From Blastobasis lacticolella (taxonomy: Eukaryota > Arthropoda > Insecta > Lepidoptera > Blastobasidae), in NCBI GenBank assembly GCA_905147135.1, contig LR990043.1:9211057-9275056 (forward strand): 64,000 bases of DNA, read 5' to 3'. The position numbers and the translations under genes were made by a program. How positions within the stretch are numbered: the stretch's first letter is position 1; the number at the start of each line of letters is the position of its first letter. Positions 33,201 through 38,425 of this stretch are shown here, piece after piece. The notes under the pieces were generated by a model that searched no databases, was not told where the DNA came from, and was given only the letters and a program-made list of their open reading frames with translations.

Positions 33201-35149
33201 TTTGCTTACTTTGGGGCTAGATGGCGCTGTGTGAATTTGTCCACGATTATTTTTTATTTTATACTAACAACTGCCCCCCTCCCCCCCACTAACGGTTAGA
33301 TCCCGCAGACGGAGGGCCGCGCAATCATGACGCTGTCTCCCAAATAATGTTGCTAATCAGTGGTGTGCCCCCCCTAGATCCCGCAGACGGAGCGCCGCGC
33401 AAGCATAGCGCTGTCTTCCATAACACCATATTACTGTCACTAATAACTGCCCCCACCCCCGTTAGATCCCGCAGACGGAGGGCCGCGCGGGCATGGCGGC
33501 GGTGGCGGACGCGGCGCGCGCGCTGGACCTGCGGCGGCTGGCGCGCGACCTCGACGACTCGCTGCCCTCGTACGCGCGCCCCATCTTCCTGCGGCTGCTC
33601 AACGAGATCGACATCACTGGTGAGTGGGGCGGTCGAGGCCAGAGTGAATCGCCTTTCGAATAGACTGAATAGACAGCCATGCTCCGTCTCCGGCTGCATT
33701 GTCACCTACCATCAGAGCGTCGGTGACCGAGCGGTTAGAGTATACGACTCGTAAGCCAGAGGGTCCCGGGTTCGAAACCCGCTCCGGCCATGTACCAATG
33801 ACTGTTTTCTGAGTCATGTACATTAGTTAAATACTAACCGATGCTCTTACGGTGAGGGAAAATATCGTGATGAAACCTGCACATTCAGGCGACTGGATGT
33901 GTAACCATGATCCAATCTGGTCAGGTTCCCCTGGTAGCAGGGTCACGGAGGTCAGATGGCAGTCGCTCCACTGTAATTCCTTGACCTGCCAAATCCTGGA
34001 TCATGGTCAAGGTGGACCCCGGGCCCTCGTACGCAAGAGCACAACCGGGACATTAACGTCAAGATGATTATTTTTATTTTTTATCAGAGGCCTTGTTTTT
34101 GAGGCGCTTGCATCCATGCGAACGCTAGCCTTCTAATGCCTGTCGTTCCTATCTCTACGAATGTGTAAGAAACAGATAGCACACGCGAGATCTCGCGTGG
34201 ATGCGAGCGGTTCAAAAAGAGGGCCCAGGAGATATGGCGGTCAAATTCCTGGCTAGTTCTTAAACAAATTAGTAAAAGAAGAGTGGGTGACATGGGACTA
34301 GCCAGTGGAAGACCGGACTGACAGATGACTTGCTGAACTTAGATCTAAGAGCAAAGCAAAGCAAAAAGAACGAGTCAATGTTTGCAGCGGGCCGCACTGT
34401 GCGCTCACTACCCGCTAGGCGACTGCTGCGCTAAGGCGGTCAGTGCAGTCATCCCTAAATGTGTACGTGCAAGTCCCTGTGCAGTCTTTCTTTTGCACGA
34501 GCTTGGGGTTCTTGGCAAGGCACGGCATGTTTACCTTAAAGGCCGACACCGTATCCGCAACATTGCAGTCAGGGGTTGCCACTATCCATCACGGTGGATC
34601 GTCTGCCAACATTATAATGGCTTCCCTAGTCATTAATAAAAAGGACCGAGTGCTAGATGCCACATTCTTTCGATATTGTAAAGTGGATACTGTAGTTACC
34701 GCTTATCTTAAAATTAATTTGATGTACCTATGTAGATAGGTAGTGTTTACAATACTCAACAGATAACGCTGTTGCCCATATTCATGTAGAATATGGGCAA
34801 CAGTCCTCTTTTACGACTACCGTAGGTAAATCATAAGGTGGTGGTGCAATTTTATTTCACCATACCTTAGTTGGTCGGGTAGGGAACGTATCATTAGATG
34901 TCTTCCGACAAGCGTGCTGCTCATCGGAACACATCGAATCCCAAATCGATACTGAACATGTGACCCATAATTTTAAACTAAACCTTCTCCGTTCCAGGGA
35001 CGTTCAAGCTGAAGAAGCTACAGTACCAGAAGGAGGGCTTCGACCCGGACGTGATAAAGGATCCGCTGTTCTTTAGGCAGGGGGCCGAGTTCGTCCCGAT
35101 GACGTCACAGCTGTTCGGCGACATCTGCAGCGGCCGCGTCAAGCTGTAG
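6112..35149 (+). CDS. FATP: Long-chain fatty acid transport protein (FATP1/4-like, SLC27 family), complete gene model, 12 coding exons
   Basis: Joined coding exons give 643 residues, the usual length of FATP1/FATP4. FATPs are membrane acyl-CoA synthetases that couple long-chain fatty acid uptake to CoA activation, at the plasma membrane or ER. Seen: hydrophobic N-terminal segments (residues about 3-41); the AMP-binding P-loop [12 protein letters not shown] (247-258); [11 protein letters not shown] (286-296); the EIYGATEGN adenylate motif (384-392); the family signature [19 protein letters not shown] (506-524); and C-terminal [17 protein letters not shown]. All 11 introns are GT-AG and every junction keeps frame. 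The start ATG at 6112 sits in AAGATGG context; the upstream in-frame GTG at 6085 is not a normal start. Exon boundaries could be a few bases off at tandem acceptors (exon 11). It could be called Fatp1 or Fatp4; sequence alone does not decide. Confidence 0.92.
8764..8973. mobile_element. MITE, about 210 bp, GC-rich 25-bp TIRs
   Basis: The ends AGTGTTCAGGCGTTTTGGCC and GGCCGAAACGCCTGAACACT are inverted copies. An internal palindrome around GGCCCGCGGGCC lies near the left end and an AT-rich core carries a second inverted pair (ATTATTTTTCCT / AGGAAAAAAATAAT). No coding capacity was seen. Confidence 0.65.
9165..9440 (+). mobile_element. RTE-type LINE 3' fragment interrupted by a MITE
   Basis: GATCTGGTAAAGATCGCAGGTAC before the MITE and CCAACTGAATGCGGAAAGCA after it match the continuous sequence at 29517-29560 (GACCTGATAAAGATCGCAGG, TGGATGCGGAAGGCACAGG). 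There it encodes [10 protein letters not shown] and [10 protein letters not shown], the C-terminal region of RTE-type endonuclease/reverse transcriptases. Confidence 0.65.
9208..9394. mobile_element. Full-length hairpin MITE, 187 bp, TA target duplication
   Basis: Arms of about 85 bp are near-perfect inverted repeats around a short AT-rich loop: CAGTCGAGTTCATTAATATG at the left, its complement at the right. TA flanks both ends (9206-9207 and 9395-9396), as for Tc1/mariner insertions. It interrupts an older RTE relic whose uninterrupted counterpart is at 29517-29560. The transcript would form a long duplex hairpin. Confidence 0.75.
10132..10416 (-). other. Unrecognised 94-codon ORF, uncertain
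   Basis: The minus-strand frame encodes a basic peptide containing [20 protein letters not shown] and [11 protein letters not shown]. The composition looks less random than neighbouring intronic ORFs, and it could be an old transposon fragment. I recognise no family. A diverged partial repeat of the 10320-10345 segment (TTTCCAAGCAA..TGTTTTCTATTT) recurs at about 10453-10482. Not a supported gene. Confidence 0.2.
10530..10650. other. GC-rich island inside FATP intron 1
   Basis: About 120 bases with dense CpG (GGCGGCGCGACGCATGCGGC, GACGCCGCGCGG, ATGCGCGCGCGCAG) in an otherwise AT-rich intron. It could be an alternative promoter, an enhancer or an old inserted GC-rich sequence. No conserved protein was recognised in it. 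Confidence 0.35.
11530..11710. mobile_element. Dispersed repeat of the 'CGCGACTTCG' class
   Basis: Starts ACTAGCTTTTACTCGCGACT TCGTTCGCG and continues with a degenerate AT-rich body. The same kind of start is seen at 32650 (GGCGCGACTTCGTACGCG). This sequence class is widespread in Lepidoptera; its autonomous parent is not identifiable here. Confidence 0.45.
12501..12575. repeat. Inverted repeat, 35-bp arms, 5-base loop
   Basis: AAAGTCTAAACTCTATAATA GATAATTAAGGTTA is followed by its near-perfect reverse complement ending TTTGGACTTT. The loop is only a few bases. It is AT-rich and non-coding. Confidence 0.7.
14624..14880 (+). mobile_element. SINE family A copy 1 (tRNA-derived)
   Basis: The head GACCTGAGTGGTTCAATGG and B-box GGTTCGATTCCC resemble a tRNA. 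The body runs through ATGAATTTTAATTTCTGTTA, GGTGTTCTATGTATAATAAG and GGGGCTAGATGGCGCTGTGT to an AT-rich tail. Other copies are at 22427-22588 and 33011-33252. Relative to copy 3 the head here carries about 20 extra bases (CATCCACACTGCCATCCGGT). Confidence 0.8.
16655..16765 (+). mobile_element. Degenerate RTE-type LINE 3' fragment
   Basis: AGATGCGGACGGCACAGGAC, GGCCTTTATCTTTGGAGTGG and CAGCAAGCAGCGGGCC parallel the RTE tail at 29540-29612. Heavily decayed. Confidence 0.55.
17000..17345 (+). mobile_element. LINE-tail family C copy carrying an internal minisatellite
   Basis: Begins GTGTGGTGTCTGACAGAGTA GAATTGCACC and resumes with CGGAAAATGGGCAGCAACGT after the tandem array. The continuous form is at 21715-21850 (GTGGTGTCCGGCAGAGTAGA, GGCTGGAAAATGGGCAGCAG). 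Confidence 0.65.
17022..17275 (+). repeat. Five-unit minisatellite, 50-51 bp period
   Basis: Units start at 17022, 17073, 17124, 17174 and 17225. Each has the pattern AGAGTAGAATTGCACC...GACTA-GGGTAACATAGAAGG...GGCT. Unit divergence is moderate, so the array is not recent. The unit's first part is the AGAGTAGAATTGCACC segment of the host LINE tail. Confidence 0.85.
17674..18008 (-). mobile_element. SINE family B, near full-length copy (reverse orientation)
   Basis: Read on the minus strand it starts with a tRNA-like head (GTCGGTGACCGAGTGGTTAC, then GGTTCGAATCCC as B-box), continues through GTGAGTCTCATCCAGGTGAT, AACCATGATCCAATG and GACCTCCGTG, and ends ACCGGGACATTAACGCCAAG. The tRNA-like part is not an intact tRNA: the acceptor stem does not pair well. 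Confidence 0.8.
18640..18920. other. Unexplained GC-rich segment in FATP intron 1
   Basis: GC-richer than its surroundings, e.g. GCTGCGTCAGGGCTCGCGTG and GCACTGCGGGGCTTCGCCCT. An 83-codon frame crosses it but shows no recognisable protein. Possibly an old transposon or regulatory DNA. Confidence 0.25.
19041..19138 (+). mobile_element. SINE family B, 3' tail fragment
   Basis: CCTGATCGGCTAAATCCTGG ATCATGGTCAAGG and CTCAACCGGGATATTAATGC match the SINE B tail. 5'-truncated. Confidence 0.7.
20185..20300 (+). mobile_element. RTE-type reverse transcriptase fragment (degenerate)
   Basis: The + frame around TGCGCTGGTTTGGTCACGTG encodes [18 protein letters not shown], resembling the RWxGHVxR motif near the end of RTE-type reverse transcriptases. 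Stops and shifts surround it. Confidence 0.45.
20845..21175 (+). mobile_element. LINE 3' tail of the jockey-like family
   Basis: GGGGTCGGTGAAAAGG and GTACGGGGTCGGCCACACGT, then AATGAACTCC, then GGCGATGACCACTTTCCATC AGG and CGCTTGCCTGTAAG. The same order and tail are seen at 4090-4250. Confidence 0.6.
21708..21970 (+). mobile_element. LINE-tail family C, + copy
   Basis: GTGTCCGGCAGAGTAGAATG GCACC, ATGGGCAGCAGCGTTTTTCA, ACACCGCGATCTCCAACCC, GCCAAGCGTGGAGATTATAG and CCTGCAGTGGGCTGTTATGG. At least four other copies are in the window in both orientations. One of these (57777-58050) has a clear 15-bp target duplication, so the family moves by retrotransposition. Confidence 0.7.
22251..22404 (+). 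CDS. FATP: FATP coding exon 2
   Basis: The acceptor CCGCAG ends at 22250. It completes Lys59 and encodes residues 60-110, including [20 protein letters not shown] and ending TWTFKE. This is the region before the adenylation domain core. The donor GAG|GTGAGC starts at 22405. Confidence 0.92.
22427..22588 (+). mobile_element. SINE family A copy 2, truncated, just downstream of exon 2
   Basis: GATCTCAGTGGTTCAGTTGG, ATGAATTTTAATTTCTGTGA and AGCACCCATAACACAAGCTT match SINE A. It lacks much of the B-box region and the GGGGCTAGATGG tail. It begins only 22 bases after the exon 2 donor. Confidence 0.7.
23250..23350 (+). mobile_element. RTE-type LINE 3' tail
   Basis: GGGAGGCCTATGTTCAGCAG TGGATCAGTATAGGCTGATG ATGATGA is the characteristic end with a GATGAT tail. 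Confidence 0.6.
23575..23698 (+). mobile_element. LINE 3' tail with AATAAA and (TATC)n, ending 36 nt before FATP exon 3
   Basis: GGTTGCCTGGAAGAGATCGC TTGCAGCGATAATGCCGCC leads to GAGCAATAAAGTGTTTATC and a (TATC)4 microsatellite. This is the recurrent 3' terminus of an abundant lepidopteran LINE. The exon 3 acceptor follows within about 36 bases. Confidence 0.65.
23735..23975 (+). CDS. FATP: FATP coding exon 3
   Basis: The acceptor CCCACCAG ends at 23734; phase 0. Encodes residues 111-190 ([50 protein letters not shown]), the N-terminal lobe of the AMP-binding fold. The donor GGCG|GTGAGT splits Ala191 after its first base. Confidence 0.93.
24315..24520. mobile_element. Dispersed repeat, related copy at 30414-30560
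   Basis: TATCCCGTTCGAATGGAAGC and TAAGGTATTCTTTAGAATAC and ACCGTGGCTTTTGCAAG are paralleled at 30414-30560 (CCCGTTCGATTTGGAGCC, AGAATACCGCAG, ACCGTCGCTTTGGCAG). No coding capacity was recognised. Confidence 0.4.
24540..24645 (+). mobile_element. LINE 3' tail ending about 60 nt before FATP exon 4
   Basis: GGTGATACCCCTGGTGTTGC, GGTGGCCACATTCCACCAGG TGGCCCGCTTGC and TACCGTATGACATAAAAAAT match the jockey-like tail family. Confidence 0.55.
24707..24926 (+). CDS. FATP: FATP coding exon 4 (AMP-binding P-loop)
   Basis: The acceptor CCTCCGCAG ends at 24706 and completes Ala191. Encodes residues 192-263 with [15 protein letters not shown], the ATP/AMP-binding loop shared by all adenylate-forming enzymes. 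The donor TTCAAA|GTGAGT breaks Lys264 after two bases. Confidence 0.95.
24958..25205 (+). mobile_element. LINE-tail family C, degenerate + copy in intron 4
   Basis: CCGTGTGGTCTCCAGTAGTG, GAGGCCAGAATATGGGCAGC AG, ACTGCGAACTCCAACCCGC and CCAGGCGTGGAGATGATCG match family C at 21708-21970. Confidence 0.6.
25505..25706 (+). CDS. FATP: FATP coding exon 5
   Basis: The acceptor CGTCCGCAG ends at 25504 and completes Lys264. Encodes residues 265-331, including [18 protein letters not shown], the second conserved adenylation motif of FATPs, and ends KYECT. The donor ACG|GTGAGC is phase 0. Confidence 0.94.
26275..26672. mobile_element. Jockey-like LINE tails in both orientations, right end about 30 nt before FATP exon 6
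   Basis: 26275-26470 carries the minus-strand form (AAGCTTATGACCCGCCTGAT GG, CCCTACAAAAACCC, GAGCTCATTCCACAAC). 26575-26672 carries the plus form (GGTGATGCCCCTGGTATTGC, ATACCATCAGGCAGGCCGTA, CACCATAGTGGTATAAAA). Confidence 0.55.
26703..26836 (+). CDS. FATP: FATP coding exon 6
   Basis: The acceptor TTGTCCCAG ends at 26702. Encodes residues 332-375, starting [19 protein letters not shown], a strongly conserved FATP block, then [17 protein letters not shown]. The donor GACAG|GTCAGT leaves two bases of Arg376. Confidence 0.94.
26870..27069. mobile_element. MITE family with TAGGCTAAT ends, copy 1 (200 bp)
   Basis: The left end TAGGCTAATAAGTAACTCTG TTGCCAACAATTCTC is inverted at the right (GAGAATTGTTGGCAACAG ... 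AATTAGCCTA). It starts 33 bases after the exon 6 donor. Copies: 37409-37498 (right half only) and 40792-41000. Confidence 0.75.
28052..28110 (+). CDS. FATP: FATP coding exon 7 (adenylation motif)
   Basis: The acceptor TTTATAG ends at 28051. A 59-base exon completing Arg376 and encoding [26 protein letters not shown] is the adenylate-binding motif. The donor ATAA|GTGAGT leaves one base of Ile396. It is AT-richer than its neighbours. Confidence 0.94.
28111..29687 (+). other. FATP intron 7, repeat content
   Basis: Contains a short CpG-rich MITE-like repeat at 29030-29145 (related copy at 44146-44234), a minus-strand RTE tail at 29280-29390 (CAGCCGCAAGACGTCCACTG CTGGACATAGGCC) and a plus RTE fragment at 29455-29630. 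An unrecognised 95-codon minus-strand ORF at 28680-28967 has no supported function. Confidence 0.5.
29455..29630 (+). mobile_element. RTE-type LINE 3' end, ending about 60 nt before FATP exon 8
   Basis: The + frame reads [20 protein letters not shown] and [18 protein letters not shown], the C-terminal end of RTE-type endonuclease/reverse transcriptases, then CAGCAGCGGGCGTCTTTTGG CTGATGCGATG. Severely 5'-truncated. Confidence 0.75.
29688..29831 (+). CDS. FATP: FATP coding exon 8
   Basis: The acceptor GTTCCAG ends at 29687 and completes Ile396, giving [20 protein letters not shown] as in other FATPs, then residues to 443 with [12 protein letters not shown]. The donor CCCA|GTGAGT leaves one base of Asn444. 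Confidence 0.94.
29832..30873 (+). other. FATP intron 8, little recognised
   Basis: AT-rich. The only repeat noted is the 30414-30560 relative of the 24315-24520 element. No exon was seen. Confidence 0.4.
30874..30947 (+). CDS. FATP: FATP coding exon 9
   Basis: The acceptor TATTACAG ends at 30873. Encodes [20 protein letters not shown] through GYLDK, residues 444-468; the EPG(L/M)xxG motif is conserved in the family. The donor AAG|GTAATA is phase 0. Confidence 0.93.
30948..31930 (+). other. FATP intron 9 with minus-oriented LINE tails
   Basis: TTTTATACCACAAAGATGGC AAACCAGC at 31566 and CAGCCTATGGACGTTTACAC TACCAGGGGCATCACCGACG at 31849-31892 are antisense LINE tails. The latter ends about 25 bases before exon 10, next to a C-rich pyrimidine tract. 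At 31400-31560 an inverted pair around GTGAGCTCAACAGAACTGCC / GGGTAGTTCTGTTTAGGG marks another small foldback. Confidence 0.5.
31931..32152 (+). CDS. FATP: FATP coding exon 10 (FATP signature)
   Basis: The acceptor is a C-run plus CAG ending at 31930. Encodes residues 469-542 with [40 protein letters not shown] and TAEVEDA, the FATP/VLACS signature. The donor TCG|GTGAGT is phase 0. Confidence 0.95.
32300..32850. mobile_element. Cluster of repeat fragments in intron 10
   Basis: An antisense LINE tail (32305-32420), a MITE at 32448-32597 whose relative is 52454-52612, and a CGCGACTTCG-class element at 32645-32840 ending CAAAGGGACATAGGGACAGA GAAAGCGACTTTG. Confidence 0.5.
32448..32597. mobile_element. 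MITE with GGGGCTATTG ends, copy 1
   Basis: GGGGCTATTG start, CTGAATTTGACATTAGATAA on the left and TGTCAAATTCAGTTGTCC on the right in inverted orientation. The interior matches 52454-52612 (TTCTACACTACGTNNTCTAC, GGCTATAGCGT). Confidence 0.6.
32855..33430 (+). repeat. Three tandem decoy copies of the FATP exon 11 acceptor region
   Basis: The start of exon 11 and its pyrimidine tract are repeated before the real exon. Copy 1: CCCGCAGACGGAGCGCCGCG at 32888. Copy 2: GTTAGATCCCGCAGACGGAG near 33297. Copy 3: CTAGATCCCGCAGACGGAGC near 33376. Each copy keeps 30-40 exon-like bases, then passes into CTGTCTCCC..TAAxACTATTACTAAT, which is intron-like. The AG before ATC is lost in copy 1 but kept in copies 2 and 3. 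A SINE A copy (33011-33252) separates copies 1 and 2. In frame, each decoy reaches a stop within about 10-30 codons. Confidence 0.9.
33011..33252 (+). mobile_element. SINE family A copy 3 inside the decoy-exon array
   Basis: GACCTGAGTGGTTCAGTGG, CGGGTTCGATTCCCGGC (B-box), AATTTTAATTTCTGTTACGG and GGGGCTAGATGGCGCTGTGT. Preceded by a (TACA)n stretch and a LINE-like GCAATAAAGAGTTTACAT end. Confidence 0.8.
33466..33619 (+). CDS. FATP: FATP coding exon 11
   Basis: Two acceptors 9 bases apart are possible: GTTAG|ATC (33466) and CGCAG|ACG (33475), same frame. I chose the first because [13 protein letters not shown] keeps the V-x-G-T-E-G-R-A-G-M spacing of FATPs; the second would drop IPQ and give 640 residues. 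Encodes residues 543-593 with [20 protein letters not shown]. The donor ACTG|GTGAGT leaves one base of Gly594. Confidence 0.92.
33717..34070 (+). mobile_element. SINE family B, full-length + copy in intron 11
   Basis: The tRNA-like head GTCGGTGACCGAGCGGTTAG, ACTCGTAAGCC and B-box GGTTCGAAACCCGC is followed by the body (ACCATGATCCAATCTGGTCA, CCTGGATCATGGTCAAGG) and the tail ACAACCGGGACATTAACG TCAAGATG. The best reference copy of the family in the window. The acceptor stem ends do not pair, so it is a SINE rather than a tRNA gene. Confidence 0.85.
34071..34997 (+). other. Rest of FATP intron 11
   Basis: A GC-richer stretch (34380-34640) and a degenerate AGTGGAAGACCGGACTGACA GATGACTTGC fragment near 34296, which may be an LINE C-terminus. 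A short inverted pair (GTTGCCCATATTC / GAATATGGGCAAC) lies at 34768-34801. No exon was seen. Confidence 0.4.
34998..35149 (+). CDS. FATP: FATP coding exon 12 (terminal)
   Basis: The acceptor GTTCCAG ends at 34997. Completes Gly594 and encodes [20 protein letters not shown], then [20 protein letters not shown] and VKL, stop TAG at 35147-35149. It matches the terminal exon of the upstream paralogue (510-670) in phase and motif. Confidence 0.95.
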
Positions 35150-35530
35150 GGCTCCGGGCGCAGGGGCGACATCTAACCTCTACGTTTACTACGGCATGTG
35201 AAATTCTAGTCCCCACACTAGCCCCCATGTCCCGCTAGTGACACAGGACGTTGGGTGCTGTCCCGTTGCGGGCCGCGGTGCGCACGACGCTTTGCTCACG
35301 TCATCGGAACACGCGTAGTCTTAGAATACCTCCCATGTCAAGCAGAAAAATGTACTCTATCACATTGAATATATCAAAGTTCATACGTGTGCTATGCTCA
35401 GCTCAATTGAAGCGACGAAGGGACAGCGCCGTAACCCCCCCAAGCTCAAGCCGCAGGGCGCCAGGACGTAATAATTATACCCATAGATTAATTTAACCTT
35501 AAAATAAAATTGCAAAGTTTCTCTACAATC
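35150..35530 (+). terminator. FATP: FATP 3' UTR and polyA signal
   Basis: AATAAA at 35503-35508 (in AAAATAAAATTGC) followed by a T-rich stretch is the first good polyadenylation signal after the stop. A longer UTR using later signals cannot be excluded. Confidence 0.55.
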
Positions 35531-36310
35531 CACGTCGCCGACATTTTGATGCTTGTGTTGATTATTATTATTATAGATTTTATTAGTTAATAGGGGGATA
35601 TGGTGGTACTAAATGTATTTCATAGCTATTCACTATGACAGGGAGGGTATCAATTGCGGGCGGGTGTTATCTATTGTCTATTAGTTTCATAAATTGTAAT
35701 ATTGTGGTTATATTATAATGTTCACGAGACAATGGAATGTTATTGGTTAGGTACGTAAACAGTCGTGTTCGGAGTGTAGACTTAGATAAAATCCGCTTTA
35801 ACATCTAATTGCTAGCAATGGTCCAAGACCGTGTATATGTAATATGAATGTGTAGTAATGAATTTGTCACATTTATCGCGTTGTGATGCAAGGAACTTTC
35901 AGTAACGTAATTCGGGATGTCCAAAGGTGTTTTGTTGAATAAGCATGTCTTGACATTTCTTGCCAGTAATAGGTACTTATTTAGTAAATTCTAATAAATA
36001 GTCTAATAAAAAGACGTTACGCCTCAGTAGCACTATAGGAGCCCTTGTATTAACCCCAAAATTCACCTCCATTCCACTGTTAATTAAGTATACCTCGGCG
36101 ATGGAAGCTCTACTTTCCTCTCTGATTGCTATGGCTGGACGCGAAAGGTGGCTAACGAAATGTGCGTTTGAAATTGAAAGGCTGTGCATTTTATCAGTAA
36201 CGAGAGAAGCAATAAGTACTGATTCAATTACTTACACGATTTACACGCGTAGTCTTATTATTATCCAATTCGATTTTACAAATACTTATTAGATGAAATA
36301 TTAGACCATT

Positions 36311-36438
36311 GTAAGAGCGGTGGCAGAGCAACCACTTGTTTGTAGATTTGCAATCAGCAGTCGACTGGCTCCCATCTCTCAGTACTGGGTGACTGCAAAT
36401 TGTAACAGCAAAGGAGTGGTTTTCTGTCACCGCCCTTG
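36311..36438. mobile_element. Foldback element, about 128 bp
   Basis: TGTAAGAGCGGTGGCAGAGC AACCACT at the left is inverted at the right (AGTGGTTTTCTGTCACCGCC CTTGTA). An inner pair (TTTGCAATCAGCAGTC / GACTGCAAATTG) extends the hairpin. Confidence 0.65.
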
Positions 36439-37408
36439 TATATTATATTAGATAAATTAATGTAGGTAACATTCCACCATCTAGTCTCTTAAGGAGTTTT
36501 GTTTCATCTACGAATTTCATTATACCTAATGCACATTTAATTAGTAAAATTCTGAGTTGAACTCTGTTTAGCGTTAAGGCACATTACTTTTACGGATACA
36601 GGTAACGAATGTAATAAATTGAAGTCTCTGGTTCAGCGAGTGCCTAAGAGGCGTGGGACTATCCGAAATTGAAAATAAATACTATTTTTGTACTATGGAA
36701 GATCTAAATACTGAGAATGTGAACCGCAGTCAGGCTTTCCATTTAGATGTTCGTGCCTTGTTACGCCCGCACGGTAGAATAGCGTTTAGTCGCCGTTGGA
36801 TGAAGACATCAAAAAAATTTACTATGTAAGTTGTAAATAAATTATAAATTTAATTACTTTTGTGTTACTTAACCCTTACTTCCAGATACGTTTTTAAATA
36901 CAAAATTACCACAGTATCGGATATCCGATATGATTTCATATTTCACTATAGAGGGAGTCTTTCTGAAACCTTATTGATGGAAATATTGAAACATTGAAAC
37001 TCGTATTAGAATAACTTTAATGTAAACTGTTTACCTATGACGTAACAATATGTGTTCTGCAGATGTACCTTACTTGAATAAATAAATAAATAAATAAAAC
37101 AGACAATACAAGAATCTGATGATGTATTACTGCAGCTTTAGAATAGCGGATATGATTTAGTAACAAAATCAACATTCGACAGTGTATGATGCACGGAACA
37201 AAAGTGCAGGAGTTTCGAAAACTATTCATTAGCGTTTTATATTATACCTATACGTATTAAGTTAATGACGTTGGATTGGTGTTATATATACGGACAAAAA
37301 TAGGAATTTTGTTTTTTAGTTACTCGTATCAAGTTGCGAAAATAACTGGGGTAGTGTAATGGGAAACGTTAATATATTATGTATTTTACAAATACTAAAT
37401 ATAATAAA

Positions 37409-37498
37409 CAAACTATTAAATCGATTGTAATCGCAAAAGTAACAATTCCAATCATTGAAGTCTGAGAATTGTTGGCAAGAGAGTTGTAATTAGCCTAC
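37409..37498. mobile_element. MITE (TAGGCTAAT family), right-half copy
   Basis: AACTATTAAATCGATTGTAA, GCAAAAGTAACAATTCC and GAGAATTGTTGGCAAGAGAG TTGTAATTAGCCTA match the right half of 26870-27069. The left half is absent. Confidence 0.7.
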
Positions 37499-37503
37499 AG
37501 GTA

Positions 37504-37614
37504 AAGTGGAGCGACTGCCATCTAACCTCCGAGACCCAGTTAACAGGGGAACCTGACCAGATTGGATCATGGTTACACTTTCAGTCGTCTGAATGTGCAC
37601 ACGTTTCATCACGA
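37504..37614 (-). mobile_element. SINE family B fragment, reverse orientation
   Basis: GCGACTGCCATCTAACCTCC GAGACC, GGGGAACCTGACCAGATTGG and GCACACGTTTCATCACG match the antisense SINE B body. Head and tail are missing. Confidence 0.65.
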
Positions 37615-37645
37615 GTTCTCCATCGCCCTAATAGCATTGGTTTGG

Positions 37646-38022
37646 CTGCCGTCATAAGAAAGAGTACAGTAAGTTACCCAAAATCGGTTTTGAGATTGCC
37701 CTTTAAAGAAGCTTTAAGAGAAGCCCTTTAAAAGTTGAGTGCCATATTTTGACGACTGGAAATCTGTGTTACCTTGTAAGATATGTAATGCACTTACTGC
37801 CCTGTTTGTTATATATATGATATTCCTAGTAAATAATACAATGTTAACTAAAACCTAACCACTTACTGTTCAATTCCTTAAGAACTGTATTGTATTGTTT
37901 ATACATGCAAAGTCGCAGGAAAACAATACAGCAACGAAACCTAGACAGAAAGACGCGTTATTTTTCAGCGATCATTTTTTTGTCAAAATCACGTCTTACT
38001 GTACTCTTTCTTATGACGGCAG
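37646..38022. mobile_element. Non-autonomous DNA transposon with perfect 28-bp TIRs
   Basis: CTGCCGTCATAAGAAAGAGT ACAGTAAG at 37646-37673 is exactly inverted at 37995-38022. Total length is 377 bp. An internal pair around GTATTGTATTGTTTAT / GAAAACAATAC is also visible. No transposase frame. No clear target duplication was seen at the edges. Confidence 0.8.
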
Positions 38023-38149
38023 AGGGATCAACAAGACCTTAAGTCCTGACCAAGACCAAGTCCAAGACCTGCAGTGGACTGTATTGGGCTGTGATGGTGA
38101 TGATGTCACAAAATAGGAAACGAATAGGTACTGTGGTTTTATTAATAAA

Positions 38150-38265
38150 TAGCTTGGCGTCTCGTCGAGGCAACTTGTGACCAAAATGCTGGCCTTTATT
38201 TGGCACAGCGTCTTAGCATGGCCGTTCATCATGACAATGCCGCCAGCATATTGAGCACGTAAATG
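38150..38265 (+). mobile_element. LINE coding relic, related copy at 39100-39190
   Basis: The frame over GAGGCAACTTGTGACCAAAA TGCTGGCC reads QLVTKMLAFIWHSVLAWPFI. CATGGCCGTTCATCATGACA ATGCCGCCAGC is paralleled at 39137 (ATAGCCATTCAACGTGGCAA TGCCGCGAGCG). Confidence 0.45.
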
Positions 38266-38425
38266 GCAGCGATGGATAGTGTATGGGATAAGGGTAGACA
38301 AATGATGATGAAATGGCAGCGGTTTATTAGTTGAGTGTTTCCCGAGCGCGCTCCTTACAAACGTAGGTTGATCATATTGTCAGCACTATCTATTAGTTTG
38401 TGGTTTGTCAGATTATCGTTAAAAT

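Noticed and set aside
33717..33795. tRNA gene
   Set aside because: A- and B-box-like sequence is present but the acceptor stem does not pair and a SINE body follows directly.
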